Of a stretch of 64,000 bases of DNA, positions 31,284-44,000 are shown one piece after another; the stretch's first letter is position 1; each line of letters begins with the position of its first letter. The notes below the pieces were generated by a model. It ran no database searches. It was not told the origin of the DNA and saw only the letters and a list, made by a program, of their open reading frames with translations. The stretch covers positions 7,073,375 through 7,137,374 of the forward strand of contig CAIIXF020000005.1 in assembly GCA_903813345.2 (NCBI GenBank). Direction: 5' to 3'. This DNA is from Owenia fusiformis. Lineage: Eukaryota; Annelida; Polychaeta; Sabellida; Oweniidae. The translations under genes were made by a program, and so were the position numbers.

Positions 31284-31373
31284 TCTCGCGAGCCGGATTT
31301 GAACCAGCGACCTAAGGATTACTAATGGTTTTGCCTCTACAGTCCTCCGCTCTACCAACTGAGCTATCGCGAG
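31284..31373 (-). tRNA. tRNA-Tyr (GTA) with 17-nt intron
   Basis: Acceptor stem CTCGCGA/TCGCGAG (7 bp) with discriminator A, A box TAGCTCAGTTGGTAGAGC, anticodon GTA in CTGTAG, B box GGTTCAAATCC. A 17-nt intron follows position 37, the conserved place for eukaryotic tRNA-Tyr introns. Mature length is 73 nt, no CCA encoded. It lies about 650 bp upstream of the ITPR start codon, on the HUWE1 strand, and looks functional. Confidence 0.96.
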
Positions 31374-31560
31374 ATGACATACACGTGCCAATCTTTTTTT
31401 CAACTTGAAAATTATTCAAAGTTTATTTACTTATTTTGTAAAGCATAATGATTTACTAAGTTGTAATCGATTTCTTATTAATTTTAAGTTATATATCATC
31501 TTTTTAACGCAACAAATTTGTAAGAAAACAGAGAAAGTAGTCCAGAATTATATTATATCG

Positions 31561-31573
31561 TTCCGCCATCTTG
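31561..31573 (-). promoter_or_regulatory. YY1-type motif CAAGATGGCGG upstream of ITPR
   Basis: Reads CAAGATGGCGGAA on the minus strand, a good YY1 consensus, 450 bp upstream of the ITPR start codon. Orientation is opposite to ITPR. It may belong to the ITPR promoter or to an unannotated minus-strand start. Motif seen; role inferred. Confidence 0.35.
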
Positions 31574-32019
31574 CGGTTGTATAAACCACTTGCTGTTGCT
31601 GTTCTTAGGCTACACTTGTTGAAAAACAGGGTGCAAATATTTTGTAAAAGATCTTCTAAATATTTCGTCTAAACGAAAGAAAAACTGCAAGTAACATCGC
31701 GTACGTGTGAGTAAGCATAGTTACTTCATCAGGATTTATAAATCTGACAGATTTTATCACTGAGAGTGTATGAATTGGATAAAGTTCTGAGAAAAAAATA
31801 TATTTTGATTTTCCACCACAGTCACTGATCACTTCAGTGGCACTGACACCATAATCTGAACCTAAATCTACTTTCAGTGCCAATTTAGTGCCAAAATGAA
31901 ATATATATTTTCAGTTGGATTATACATCAATATGGATAAATTCTAGTGATATACAAAATCTATAATGGAGCCCTAAAGTTGTAAAACCAGATCGCGACTT
32001 TGCCTGGAGACACTTCGAA

Positions 32020-35000
32020 ATGTCAGAATCGACAACCAGTTTCTTACATATTGGGGATATAATCTCCCTATATGCAGAAGGGACAGTTAATGGGTTTATC
32101 TCAACATTAGGGTAAGGATCTTGCTTTTTTCTATATATATTGACCTATAGTGTGTATCCATGGGCTTTGACAACTACCGTGGTAAGGATGTTCTGTTCAC
32201 ACAGTTTAAACCACAGGCATCGGAACAGAGATACCCCCCCCCACTCAGTCTATATACATAGTAAATAATAATTTATAGACTGAGTGTCCTGGGGGGGGGG
32301 GTTATCCATGTAAAGTTGTATTACAGATTGATGGTTGGCCTGTGATTATGCAAACTACATGTACATGTATGAATCTCATTATCAGCATATCCTTTCAAAC
32401 CATTTACTCATGACATTGGGATCCCAAGGGACTGAAGAATGGATCCATTCAGCTAATAAGCCTTATTAGATAGGGAGTTTTATTTCATTCCCTTGATAAA
32501 ATCATAGTTTTCAATATCAGTGTAAATCATCATTTCACCCCTAGCCTTAATATGGTATACAGACCATGTATAATGGAGGAACCACATTCTGTTGAAAATC
32601 AGAAATTAGATGCTGCTGCCCTCAGGGTTGTAGCCAGCAATTGTCAAGGGAGTGCAATTTTTGGGGTTTGCGTCACTGCGAGTGAAGCAAGCCCAAAAAA
32701 GGGGTATGGGGGTTCTACCCAAGAAACTTTTAAATTTATATTGTAGATGCATTCTAAGCATTTCAAACTACATAATTTGTTAATGTTTTTCAACACACAT
32801 TACACCCATCACCCCCTGTTGAATATCTATTAATTCCTGGTCAAAAAGATGAATTATTGAAGTAGTTAAAGCCAAAATAAGTAAAAAGATGAATTAGCAC
32901 CCTATTAGAAAAATACTTGGTGTGATCACTATTGTAAATGACAGAGCTTTCATGCTTTATTTCATCTTTATTCCAGTCTTGTAGATGACCGTTGTGTCGT
33001 GCAGCCAGAAGCGGGAGATTTAACAAATCCACCAAAGAAATTCAGAGGTAAGATTTCACTCTCCGATGAAAAGTGTTTCATTATCAGAATATCCTTTCAA
33101 ACCATTTACTCATGACATTGGCATCCCAAGGGACTGAAGAATGCATCTAATTATATACAAGCATGTAACTCGTGGCATATCATCCACATGTACATTTCCA
33201 ATGAAAATACATGTATAGATATACATATTTAGGCTGAGTCTGGAAATCCATAAAAACACATCTTACCCTATTTAGTTATCATGTACAGTATTTGTGATAA
33301 AATTCTAGGTCAAAATGTCAAGCCCCAAGGTCTAGTGCTTTGTCCCTTTAACATATTCTAGAAATATAAAGGTTTCAGAGATGATTAAAGCTGTTTCTTG
33401 GATTGGTTAAAAAGACTGAACTTTCTCAAATCGGGTGTAACTAGGTGTGGTGTAAATATTGAGAGTCAGATCATGTAAATTCTTCATGATACATATCATT
33501 TGTAAATATCATATGATATTATGTAGGCCTCGGTGTTCATGTTAAACATGGAGGATTGTGAACTGTTACATTAAATGTCACATTTATGTGGGCTTAAAGG
33601 TGCAACAATTAGTGCAGAAGGGCCATTCAACGATCATGGACCAGTGTCAAAATGTATTTAAGTTTGGATATTATATCACAACTAACATCTATTTTTATTA
33701 TCTACAAAGAAACCCTCTAGATAAACATTATTTTAGCTGATATTCCTATTGAAACATGGTGGATCTTAAAATTGAAAAAGTGGATTTCCCCTTTTTCAAG
33801 CTTTGAACTGAATTTACACTTCTTAATGCTGAAATTGATAGTTTATCCATATATTTTAAGAAAATAGGTATGTCAAAGAAGATGTTAAGCCAATGTTGCC
33901 TTGTTAGCTCAGAAAAAGTTAAAATTTTCCTATTTTCTCTCTACAGGCCTTGTTGCCCCTAATGAAATGACTTTGGGTCAGCTTGTACATGACTCAGTTG
34001 TCTACTTTCATCAGCTATGTAACTTCTGAGTTTGATTTTATGAAAAAAAGTATTTTATTCATATGGAAAGTGTCGCGCATTCTTCCTGGAATATTGATAG
34101 TACTGCATAGAAGCTGGAATAATGAACGCAGGACTATAAGAGATGGTTGGTCAATAACTATGTGAAAATGAGGTAGGGGCAAACTGAACTCTTTGCGAGA
34201 GCCTACTTCATGTATATACTCTTTAGATGAGAGATGATTTTATGATCAGAGTAATTGTCAGAAACCATGACACTACATGTAATAAATAGGACTATAGGAG
34301 TAGAGACAAATTCAGAGTAAATTTATATAAATGTCATACTTATTTTCTGAAAAGTGTAACAGTGTGACGCAGAATTATCCTTCAATTGTGAAGGTTAGCT
34401 GGCAGTATGAAGTTTAAGTTATTGTGAATTTGACAATTTTTGCCATCTTTATTTGTTGAAGGACAAGTGTGCCTACTAGACAATGATGTTTCAGGAAAGC
34501 CAAACCCAGACAGATGCAAGTTTTATCTGATACCTAGACAAAGTTATGACTATCTGATAACAATAGACTAGTCATACACTATAATGTTAGTTTAGACACA
34601 AGGCTAATACATATAATAAACTCAAAATTAATAGATCATTATTAGAACTGATCAAATTTTTTTTTTAGGTATACATACTCTTTTTTGCTAATTTCTCATT
34701 TGGCGAAATTAAAAGGAGAATCTAGTCTTGCTCCAAAGCTGTTGTGGGCCAGACCCCCCCCCCAACCTTTACAAAACCTCTCCTTCACAACATATGAAAT
34801 ACATAGTAGATGGACAGGTGGGGGTCTAAAGACTTGAGGCACTAAATTAATTTTACTCAGAGTATTTATTTTTTAATAAAAATTTGATATTTTATTTTCA
34901 TTCATTGTATTGAATATAGAGGATCTAGCAAGCAAATGATAATGTGCATCTTTTCTATATTTGAATGATAATGAGGTTTCATTACTATTGTAAGATCACT

Positions 35001-38000
35001 AATGTGGTTTAGCTTAGTATGAATTAGATTGTTTTAGCAATTGATGTTCTTTTAACTTGTTAAAGTTATCATTTGCAAATGCCACAGTGCCATTTAACAA
35101 ATTACTTTAAGAATTAATAGCTCTTAGACAAAAAGAGGTAATTTATTCTGTTTTTGCTAACAGATTTAATTGCCAATAATTATAATAAAAGTGCAAATCA
35201 TTATCATACATGTGTGCCTTTAGGTTGAGTGTTACATAATGTTTGGCTCACACAGTGAGCATATGGGATTGACCAGGCGTCCATCCGTTGGTCCATCCGT
35301 CCGTCAACATTGGCCGCACAAATTAAAACTGCTATTTGGATTGAGTCACATCCACATTCATTTTATTCATATCCACTACACTGTGTGAGCACAGGACCGT
35401 GGGTCCTTTATTTTCTCTAAATGTATGATATGGTTTATAAAAACAAAAATGAAATCCTGTGCGAAGGGCTGGTGTAAAAAAGACAATCCACTCCAGAATT
35501 TTAAGATACAAGTATGTTCATCTTCAATCATGAATCATATATCTGACATAGAATGATATTTCCAAAATTATATTTATTGTAAGTAAACAAGTCACATATT
35601 TTGAACAATGTTTAAATTATAACCTGTCTATTCCAAACTCTATTGGAACATGCCAAAAGTGTTTAAATAGCAGGTGTTCACATTTCAAAGTTTCCTAATG
35701 TCTGAATCAATGGGACATGACACATTGAAACAAAAAAGGGTGTTCATATTTAGAAGTGTTCAATTCAAAGAAGTGTCAGTAAAACCTGTATATGGTGAAC
35801 ACTTGTAGACCCACAAAAAGGTGTTTACTGGAGATACATGTTCTTTACAGAGAGGGGATTTTATGCATGAGTCAATGTAAAATGTGTCTTGAAGTGGTGT
35901 TCACTAAATACAGGCGTTATCTAATGGTGTTCACCAAGACAGGTTTTACTATATTTTGGAGTTGATGTATTTCCAAGTTTTAACTTAAGGGCAGTATAAG
36001 TATTTACATCCATGTTCTTTTCAGTACATGTTTTGAATTTGATAATTTTCCAAAGTGGTAATACTGTATATTGAATAAGAGGAGACGTTAACAGTTAATG
36101 ATTTCATGCCAAATATTATAGAACAGATAGAAAAGTTAGTGTCAGAACCAGACTAAAAACAAATCACTCAGGTAATTGAATAAAAATATGGTAAAAACAG
36201 AAAAACTCCCTATACTGTGATGCAATTCGTGATCTCCTCTCGATTTTTTCTCAACAGTGTGCAAATCCCTAATTGTCTCATCATCATTGTTCTTTTTAAA
36301 AATCCAACAAACTTCTTGGTTTGTCAAATTATATTTATTTTTATTTATCTATTTAGAAATAAATAAATATAACTATAATACATGACAAATATATTATATT
36401 GTTAAACAGAAGATCAAAAAATGTGGCCTATATTGGAGATGCAGTCAATAAATAAAATAAACAAATAATTCTATGCCAATAATTATTATTCATCTATGCT
36501 GGTCTATTTATTCATATTACTGTAGTCTATCATGATGATTACAATAATATTAGGAAAATAAAAAGAATCATAAAAAGAGTTATTAATTTTGTAACAAGTA
36601 CAGTAAGACCTGTCTTAATGAACACCTCTCTCTCCAGTGAACAACCTGTCTCTAGTAAACACCTCTCTCCAGTGAACTCCTGTCTCTAGTAAACACCTCT
36701 CTCCAGTGAACACCTGTCTCTAGTAAACACCTCTCTCCAGTGAACACATGTCTCTAGTAAACACCTCTCTCCAGTGAACTACTGTCTCTGGTGAACACCT
36801 CTCTCCAGTGAACACATGTCTCTAGTAAACACCTCTCTCCAGTGAACTACTGTCTCTGGTGAACACCTCTCTCCAGTGAACACCTGTCTCTAGTGAACAC
36901 CTCTCTCCAGTGAACACCTGTCTTTAGCAGATACCCTTCCTCCACACTCTCTACTGATTTCTGTATAAATGAAAATCTACCAACATTGAACGTTTTTTCA
37001 CGGCATGTTCAATATAGTTTTACTGTGTACAATTGACATTTGGAACACATTACTCAGATGTTTTTTATTATTATAATTAGCAGAAAAATGATAATAATAG
37101 CGCTCCAGTTTTGCTCTTTACTATTGTGGGGGAGGATTATTTATTTGATAAATTATAGGCACCTGTATCAAGGTTAAACTAACCAGCCACCAGCTTGGAT
37201 TTGAGTCAATGAAACTGTTCCAAGAATATTGAGCTAGACAAGCTTTTTACATCTACCTAATGTATCACCCCCTCCCTTTCCTTTTATGTCATCACCAAAA
37301 AGTGATGACACCTTCATTTGGCATCCGTAACATTTTCGTAACCATTTTCTTGTTGATTCCTTTTAATCTTAACATCTGAGAAATAGTTTGTATTTTATAG
37401 GAATCTCTATCAATTTAGTAAATGACTTCCATGTTAAGCTGATCTTGTTTCATTAATGGTTCATCATATTGATCATCTCATTCAATTCTACAAGTCAGCG
37501 CTCTATATCAATGTAATATTATATCCAATAGAACATTATCACTTTATCAGTATGAGGTCCTCCTATGTTCCATAAAAAAGTAGAATTTCAGAACCCAGCT
37601 ACACAAAAGAGGATTGTGGCACCCAGGTTTTTTGATAGACACTTTTAGAGATGGATGTAAGAGATATCTTAGAGGTTTCATGAAAATGGGCGTGGCAACT
37701 TAGCTTGATTATTTGGATTCTTGCTGATTTTGTCATCATCACACTTTCCAGATCAACTCCAGCTTAAACATTCACGTGGATCAAACTGTGACATGTCACG
37801 CTATATCTCAATTTGATTGGTGATTATTTAGATCTGTATTCTTTTCTTTTTGAGATTTCTGCTTTATAAAGAAATGAATGTGTCAGTTCAGATAAAACAT
37901 GAATGTCAATTTTTTTACCCTATACCCTGTTTGTTACAGATGTGACAGTTTGTCATGACCTTTCTGGAAGTTGTTTACCTAGCTTTATTCATTCATGAAA

Positions 38001-41000
38001 TCAAGGTCTTGTAAGGTATCATCATAACCTCTTAATGATAAGTTTACAATAAGATGAAGAACTTCGATCTCTAGGTTATTGTAAACCTTCAGAAACACTG
38101 AAAAAACTGTTTTTCTGAGTTTGTTAATTTTGTATCCAATCTCTGGACCCCCCTCCATTTACTTCACCTGGAATGTCTTGGGCTTTGGATCTCTTCTGGT
38201 CCCAAGCTTTTCTTACTGGATACACTCTGTCCCTAGTTTCATAGACTTACCATTTCTCCATTCTTTTGTGATATATATAAGCACATTTTCAGACAATGTC
38301 AAGGGTGCATGAAGCCTCTGTCTAACCCCCCTCCCCCCACTACCACCAGCAGGCGGCTGAATGCAGTTTCCTTTGTTGTTTCTCTGGTGAAACTCAGATT
38401 TGTTAGCTATGTAGGAAAATCCTACTAATATACTCTGGTGAAGGTTGGAACTTGCTTGGAACTATGCATGGAGCGAAATCCAAACAAAATATGATGTATT
38501 CAACATAACTGGAAAGGAAACCGACTGTGATACATGCTATATAGTATGTTTATTATCTAGTTTGCTATCATAATATCATGTAACTACTTTGAGAGCCCAA
38601 GCTGGCTATTCCTGTTTAATATCAACATGATTCAGTATATGAGTGCCATATGTACTAATTAATGCTTCCACATATCTTGTAGTATTATACCCTGCGTTCA
38701 GAGTCTAGTTAAACTACACTCTGCCTAGTAGAGACCATATTACAGTTTAGTAGCCCCTCTCCCACGACAGGTACCAGTGACTGTTTGGGTAAATCACTTT
38801 TGACCTACGCACTGACCTTCTACCAATCAGCGAGCTTGAAGAACCATACACCAAATGCGTTCTAATTAAATATGTGCATGTCATTGGTCAATTTCGGGCT
38901 CAACGATGACGTCAGAAGGAATGACCATATAAAGAATGATGGTCAAATTTGGCCGACAAACACTGATTGGCGCGGTGAGTTCACAGGTTTATTTTAGTTT
39001 TAAAGAGTGAAAACGAAGCTCTCTTTTAAGAAGTGAAGTCAAACGAATGCAAAGGGTAGTAGTATTAGAAAGTGAAAGGCAATAGGTTACATATTACGAA
39101 GAAAACATCAGTTTAGATTCTCTTCTCACTAATATCTAGCAGTAATGAAAGTCAAGTCATTGTGGACCAGCAAAAGTGATCTCATTGACATGTGTCTATC
39201 GTGTATAGGTGTTAACGAGACATCAAACTAGCTTGAAATGAAACTGAAAAGGTGTATACACGTATATTTGATATGTTCACTTCAAAAAGATGTTCATTTC
39301 AGAAGGATGTTCATTTCAGAAGGATGTTCATTTCAGAAAGATGTTCACTTCAGAAAGATGTTCACTCAAGAAAGATGTTCACGTCAGAAAAATGTTTACT
39401 TCAGAAAAATGTTCACTTCAAATAGATGTTCACTTAAGAAAGATGTTCGCTTCAGAAAGATGTTTACTTCAGAAAAATGTTCACTTCAGAAATATGCTCA
39501 CTTCCACTTTAGGGGGATGTTCAATTCAAAAAGTTGTTCACTTCAAAAAGTTGTTCACTTCAGAAAGATGTTCACTTAAAAATTATATTCACTTCAGAAA
39601 GATGTTCACAAACACACAGGTTTTAAATCTAAAATCCCTAATTATAAGATATGGCATGTTATAGTTACTATACTGTACTCATTGCACACTTTGTTTCTTC
39701 TTTTTGAAACTCCCAGTCTTTTTTCTTTATTATTCTTTATTACTAGATGCTCTAATGAAGAATATTTTGTAATTGATACATACATCTTTATATCAGAATA
39801 ATTTTCTGTATGTTATTATGTGAAATGTATTATATGTGCTATACTGTTAATTAGTAATTACCCAAGTGATACAACATGCAATGTTATATGTTAACTAATA
39901 GGAATATACTTCCAAATTACTATAATTTATCGGATGAAGTAGAAGCATGTATGTTGCTGGGGTTGATTAGTGTACCTGATGATAAATTGAGTAGTTATGT
40001 CTAAAATTCCATCTTTAGTATACAGTGAAACCTGTATAGTGGAACACCTTTAGAAGTGGAACACCTCTATTAGTGGAACACTTCAGTCTGTAGACCAACT
40101 GACTTATTGATAAACGAACCTCTAAGAATGGAACACTTCCTAGGTGGAACACTTTTTAGAGGTATCAAATGTGTTCTACTTAGACAGGTTTTATTGTTAG
40201 TACCTCAGTTGAAATACTCGATTTTGATTGGTCAACGAGCGGTGAATAATTTTAACTGTACACCGCGCAATGCATTGCCGGTGAATAATATTCCCAGCAT
40301 TCCACTAAAATGACGTCATTATCAGACGATAAAATGGCCGCCGCTAGCACTAGCAGTTTCAAAAATGTTGAAGATGAGGATATTATTAGTCTCTTAGAGA
40401 GTAAAGACAGTCAAAATACGAAGAAAAATCTAAAATTTTGTACAAAGCTTTTAGTGGACTTCGCCCAGGAGAGTAATTTGACTCCATTGAGTGAACTTAC
40501 TGCCGATATACTGAAATACAACAAGAACGTCTCGAGGGTCTGGATCCAACTTCAAGTCAACTTCAAGGGTCAGAAAAATCTAAGATATTCTTCGGACTAA
40601 CAAAACAATTATAGACCTCTCCATTCGGTTTACTGTCAAAATTATATCCCTCGAATGTAAACCTCGACCTACGGTCTCGGTTTACAGGTTGGGATATAAT
40701 TTTGACAGTAAACCTCTGGAGAGGTCAATAATTGTATACTGTAGTTTATAGTATATTGTATAGTTTAATGTATATGCACTAGTTAATCTCAGGGTGTGAT
40801 CATCTTGAATCTCTAATATAATAGCCACCTACTATCCTTTGACTTTTACAAATGACTTTTCAGTTTAGATCAGAGTTTTATACATTTTATCATTTAAAGA
40901 GTGACATAGATGGAGTTAAGCTCTTGTCAAGGGTAGGTTGGTGTAATAATGCCATCACCAGAAATGGTTACACAATATAATTAAATATTATAGTCCTATA

Positions 41001-44000
41001 GTCTCCAGCTTTTGTATGCCTCATGTTTGGCAGTTGGTGTTTGTTGGTTGGTGTTTGGTGTCTTTAACAAATGGCAGGTAGGTGAAGATATTTGGGCATG
41101 CCTGATGGTCATATCCAAAAATTGCATACCCATCTTGGCCTTTCAAGTACATATGATAGATTTAATTTAGAATTATTATTGCATCAGAGATACATTACAT
41201 ATTTGTGTTCACTGCAGAAAGGTTTTCACTACAGATTGGTATTCACTACTTAAACATTGTAAAGGTGTTCACTACAGAAATATTTCAATTACAAGTCCAC
41301 CCGTGTAGCTCAGTAGTAGCGCATGTACCTCTTACGCAATAGGTCCCGGATTCGATCCCCGGTTCAGGCAAGACTAAATTTGCTTGTTTGCGTGAAGTAC
41401 TTCAGGGTGTTTGACTGAGTGGTCCGCAACTCGTACAAAAGGCTGTGGTGTGTACTTGTATGTCTATGTATAAGTTCACATAAAAGAACACAGGGCTCCT
41501 TCAAGGAGGGGTTTCTGGGTCTATCTTCCATGTTAATTACGTAAATTACGACCGTATATATACGGGACATACCCAAGAGGTATTGCTCACCTTCATTGGT
41601 GGTAAACAAAATACAATACAAGGAGGTGTTGACAACAGAGGTGTTGTTATAAGTGACACATGTTAATAAATTACCATAGGTATTGTGATTATTGACAGGT
41701 GTTCTTTAGGGAGATACATGTATTTTCATTAGCAGCTATGTGTGTTCACACATCAATTACTCTGATGCTGACTAACATGATAGATCTTGGGTCTATTCTC
41801 ATCTTTGGTCCAAGATTATTTCAATTCTTTCCATAGCTCCGATAGCGGAACCACGATCTTGAAGGATGGTCTATTCTGTCTACATGCAGAAAAAATATTC
41901 ATCAGGATATAATATGTGAACATTTCAACAATTAATCTTATCAACGAGTCTGGCTTCTTAATCCTGGCTAGAATGAATGAATGAGTTCCTATCTAGAAAG
42001 AAGACTTTTTGTAAGCTTCCCTTTCTCCTTATGCTATCTCATTTTGAGAGTGCCACAGTAAAGGTTTGTACCAATTTAGCAATGCAAAACTTGTATCTGC
42101 ATTTGAGGTCACTCTCTGCCAAAGCAAATCATTATGCTATGTTAAGTTCGTTTTTGTCTAAAAAACCAAATGAAGACCCTTTTAAGACAAAAACAACAAA
42201 TGAAGAGCTTTTTATAAATTATAACACAAGACTTCATAACTGATTAGGTATTTCATCTTTATTAATATACAAAAATCTTTTAAAAATAACATTTCTTGAC
42301 CATATGAATTCTTTTGCTAGGTAAGGCTACAAGTCTGTCCGAATTTCAGTGGTCAGAATTCATATACATATTATTATCTATATATGCTATCTTATCACGT
42401 ACAGTAAGTTTGATAGTTCACATGTTAATGTACATGTCACTTAGTTTTTTAGTGCAAGACAGTTGTTGTTATTATTTTGGTCAGCAGCCAATCTAATTGA
42501 AATATTACATTTGACATGTGCATTTAATCTCAAAGATTTTATGATATCAACCAGTATAACCCTAATCCAAATCATCATCTAACAGCTCTGTACAATACTG
42601 TTTTAATGGCACTTGCACTAAGCTTTTACAATACTGTTTTTCTGTTTTTGCACTATACAATACTGTTTTAACAGCACTTGCACTATACAATACTGTTTTA
42701 ATGGCACTTGCACTATACAATACTGTTTTAACAGCACTTGCACTATACAATACTGTTTTAACAGCACTTGCACTATACAATACTCTTTTAACAGCATTTG
42801 CGCTATACAATACTGTTTTAACAGCACTTGCACTATACAATACTGTTTTAATGGCACTTGCACTATACAATACTGTTTTAACAGCACTTGCACTATACAA
42901 TACTGTTTTAATGGCACTTGCACTATACAATACTCTTTTAACAGCATTTGTACTATACAATACTGTTTTAATGGCACTTGCACTATACAATACTGTTTTA
43001 ACAGCACTTGCACTATACAATACTGTTTTAATGGCACTTGCACTATACAATACTGTTTTAACAGCACTTGCACTATACAATACTGTTTTAATGGCACTTG
43101 CACTTAGGGCTGTGCCGGAACCGGTTCGGACGGTTCGGAATCGGAACCGGAACTTGGTCTCACGGAATCGGAACTTTCGGAACCCCTTTTGGTTCACAAA
43201 TGAAAATAATTATGTATGAGTGAGTTCGACGGCGATCATGACGATATCGTCGTCCAAGTTTGTCAGGTTAACACTTACCTTTCCTGTCAAGCAAGTTTGA
43301 ATGTTTTTACGAAAGAAATAGACTCTAAAATCTGTAAAAAGAGAGAAAATTCGATCTTTTTTCTACTTGTTTTCACTTCCGGCTGCTCTGACCATAATGC
43401 GCATGCGTAATTGAAAAAGTTTTGAAACGAAATCAACGAAATTGAAAAACTGTGAAACCCAAGGAGGATTGGGTCCCAGAATGCAACATCGATGCTCTCT
43501 CGATGTTCTTGATGTCTTGATTACAAAATTTGAGTTAAAGTTAAAATGTAATTAATTAACGCTGTTAGATTGTAAGACGTCATGGAAAAGTAAATTTATT
43601 CATTTATCTATGAGTATTTTCGCCCCGTCGATTCCTACTTCCAATGAAATCCGAAGGTCAAAGTTCGTAAAACAAAACTTGATTTCTGTTGATTTCTCCG
43701 CTATTTATTTTGTTTATGCGAGTAATACACATGCAAATTGGATGTAGTTTGAAGGAAAACATCACTGGAGGAACAATGGTCACGGATATTAACGATTCAA
43801 AGCAAGTACTAAGGTAAGGGTCCGATATTGTTCCGAAACCCTTCGGAACATGATATTAAAATTCCGAATTCCGGTATTTTAACAAAAGTCCGCGGTTCGG
43901 ACCGATTCCGGTCGAATGGCACGGCCCTACTTGCACTATACAATACTCTTTTAACAGCATTTGTACTATACAATACTGTTTTAATGGCACTTGCACTATA

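Noticed and set aside
33943-34030. Possible extra ITPR exon after CTCTCTACAG
   Set aside because: The frame reaches a stop after about 27 codons with no ITPR similarity and no suitable donor; exon 2 joins directly to exon 3 in phase.
39238-39664. Open frames of 113 and 124 residues with [10 protein letters not shown]-type repeats
   Set aside because: Translation of the 17-bp minisatellite; no start context or homology.
41296-41370. Functional tRNA
   Set aside because: A and B boxes are good but acceptor and anticodon stems do not pair; treated as a SINE head.
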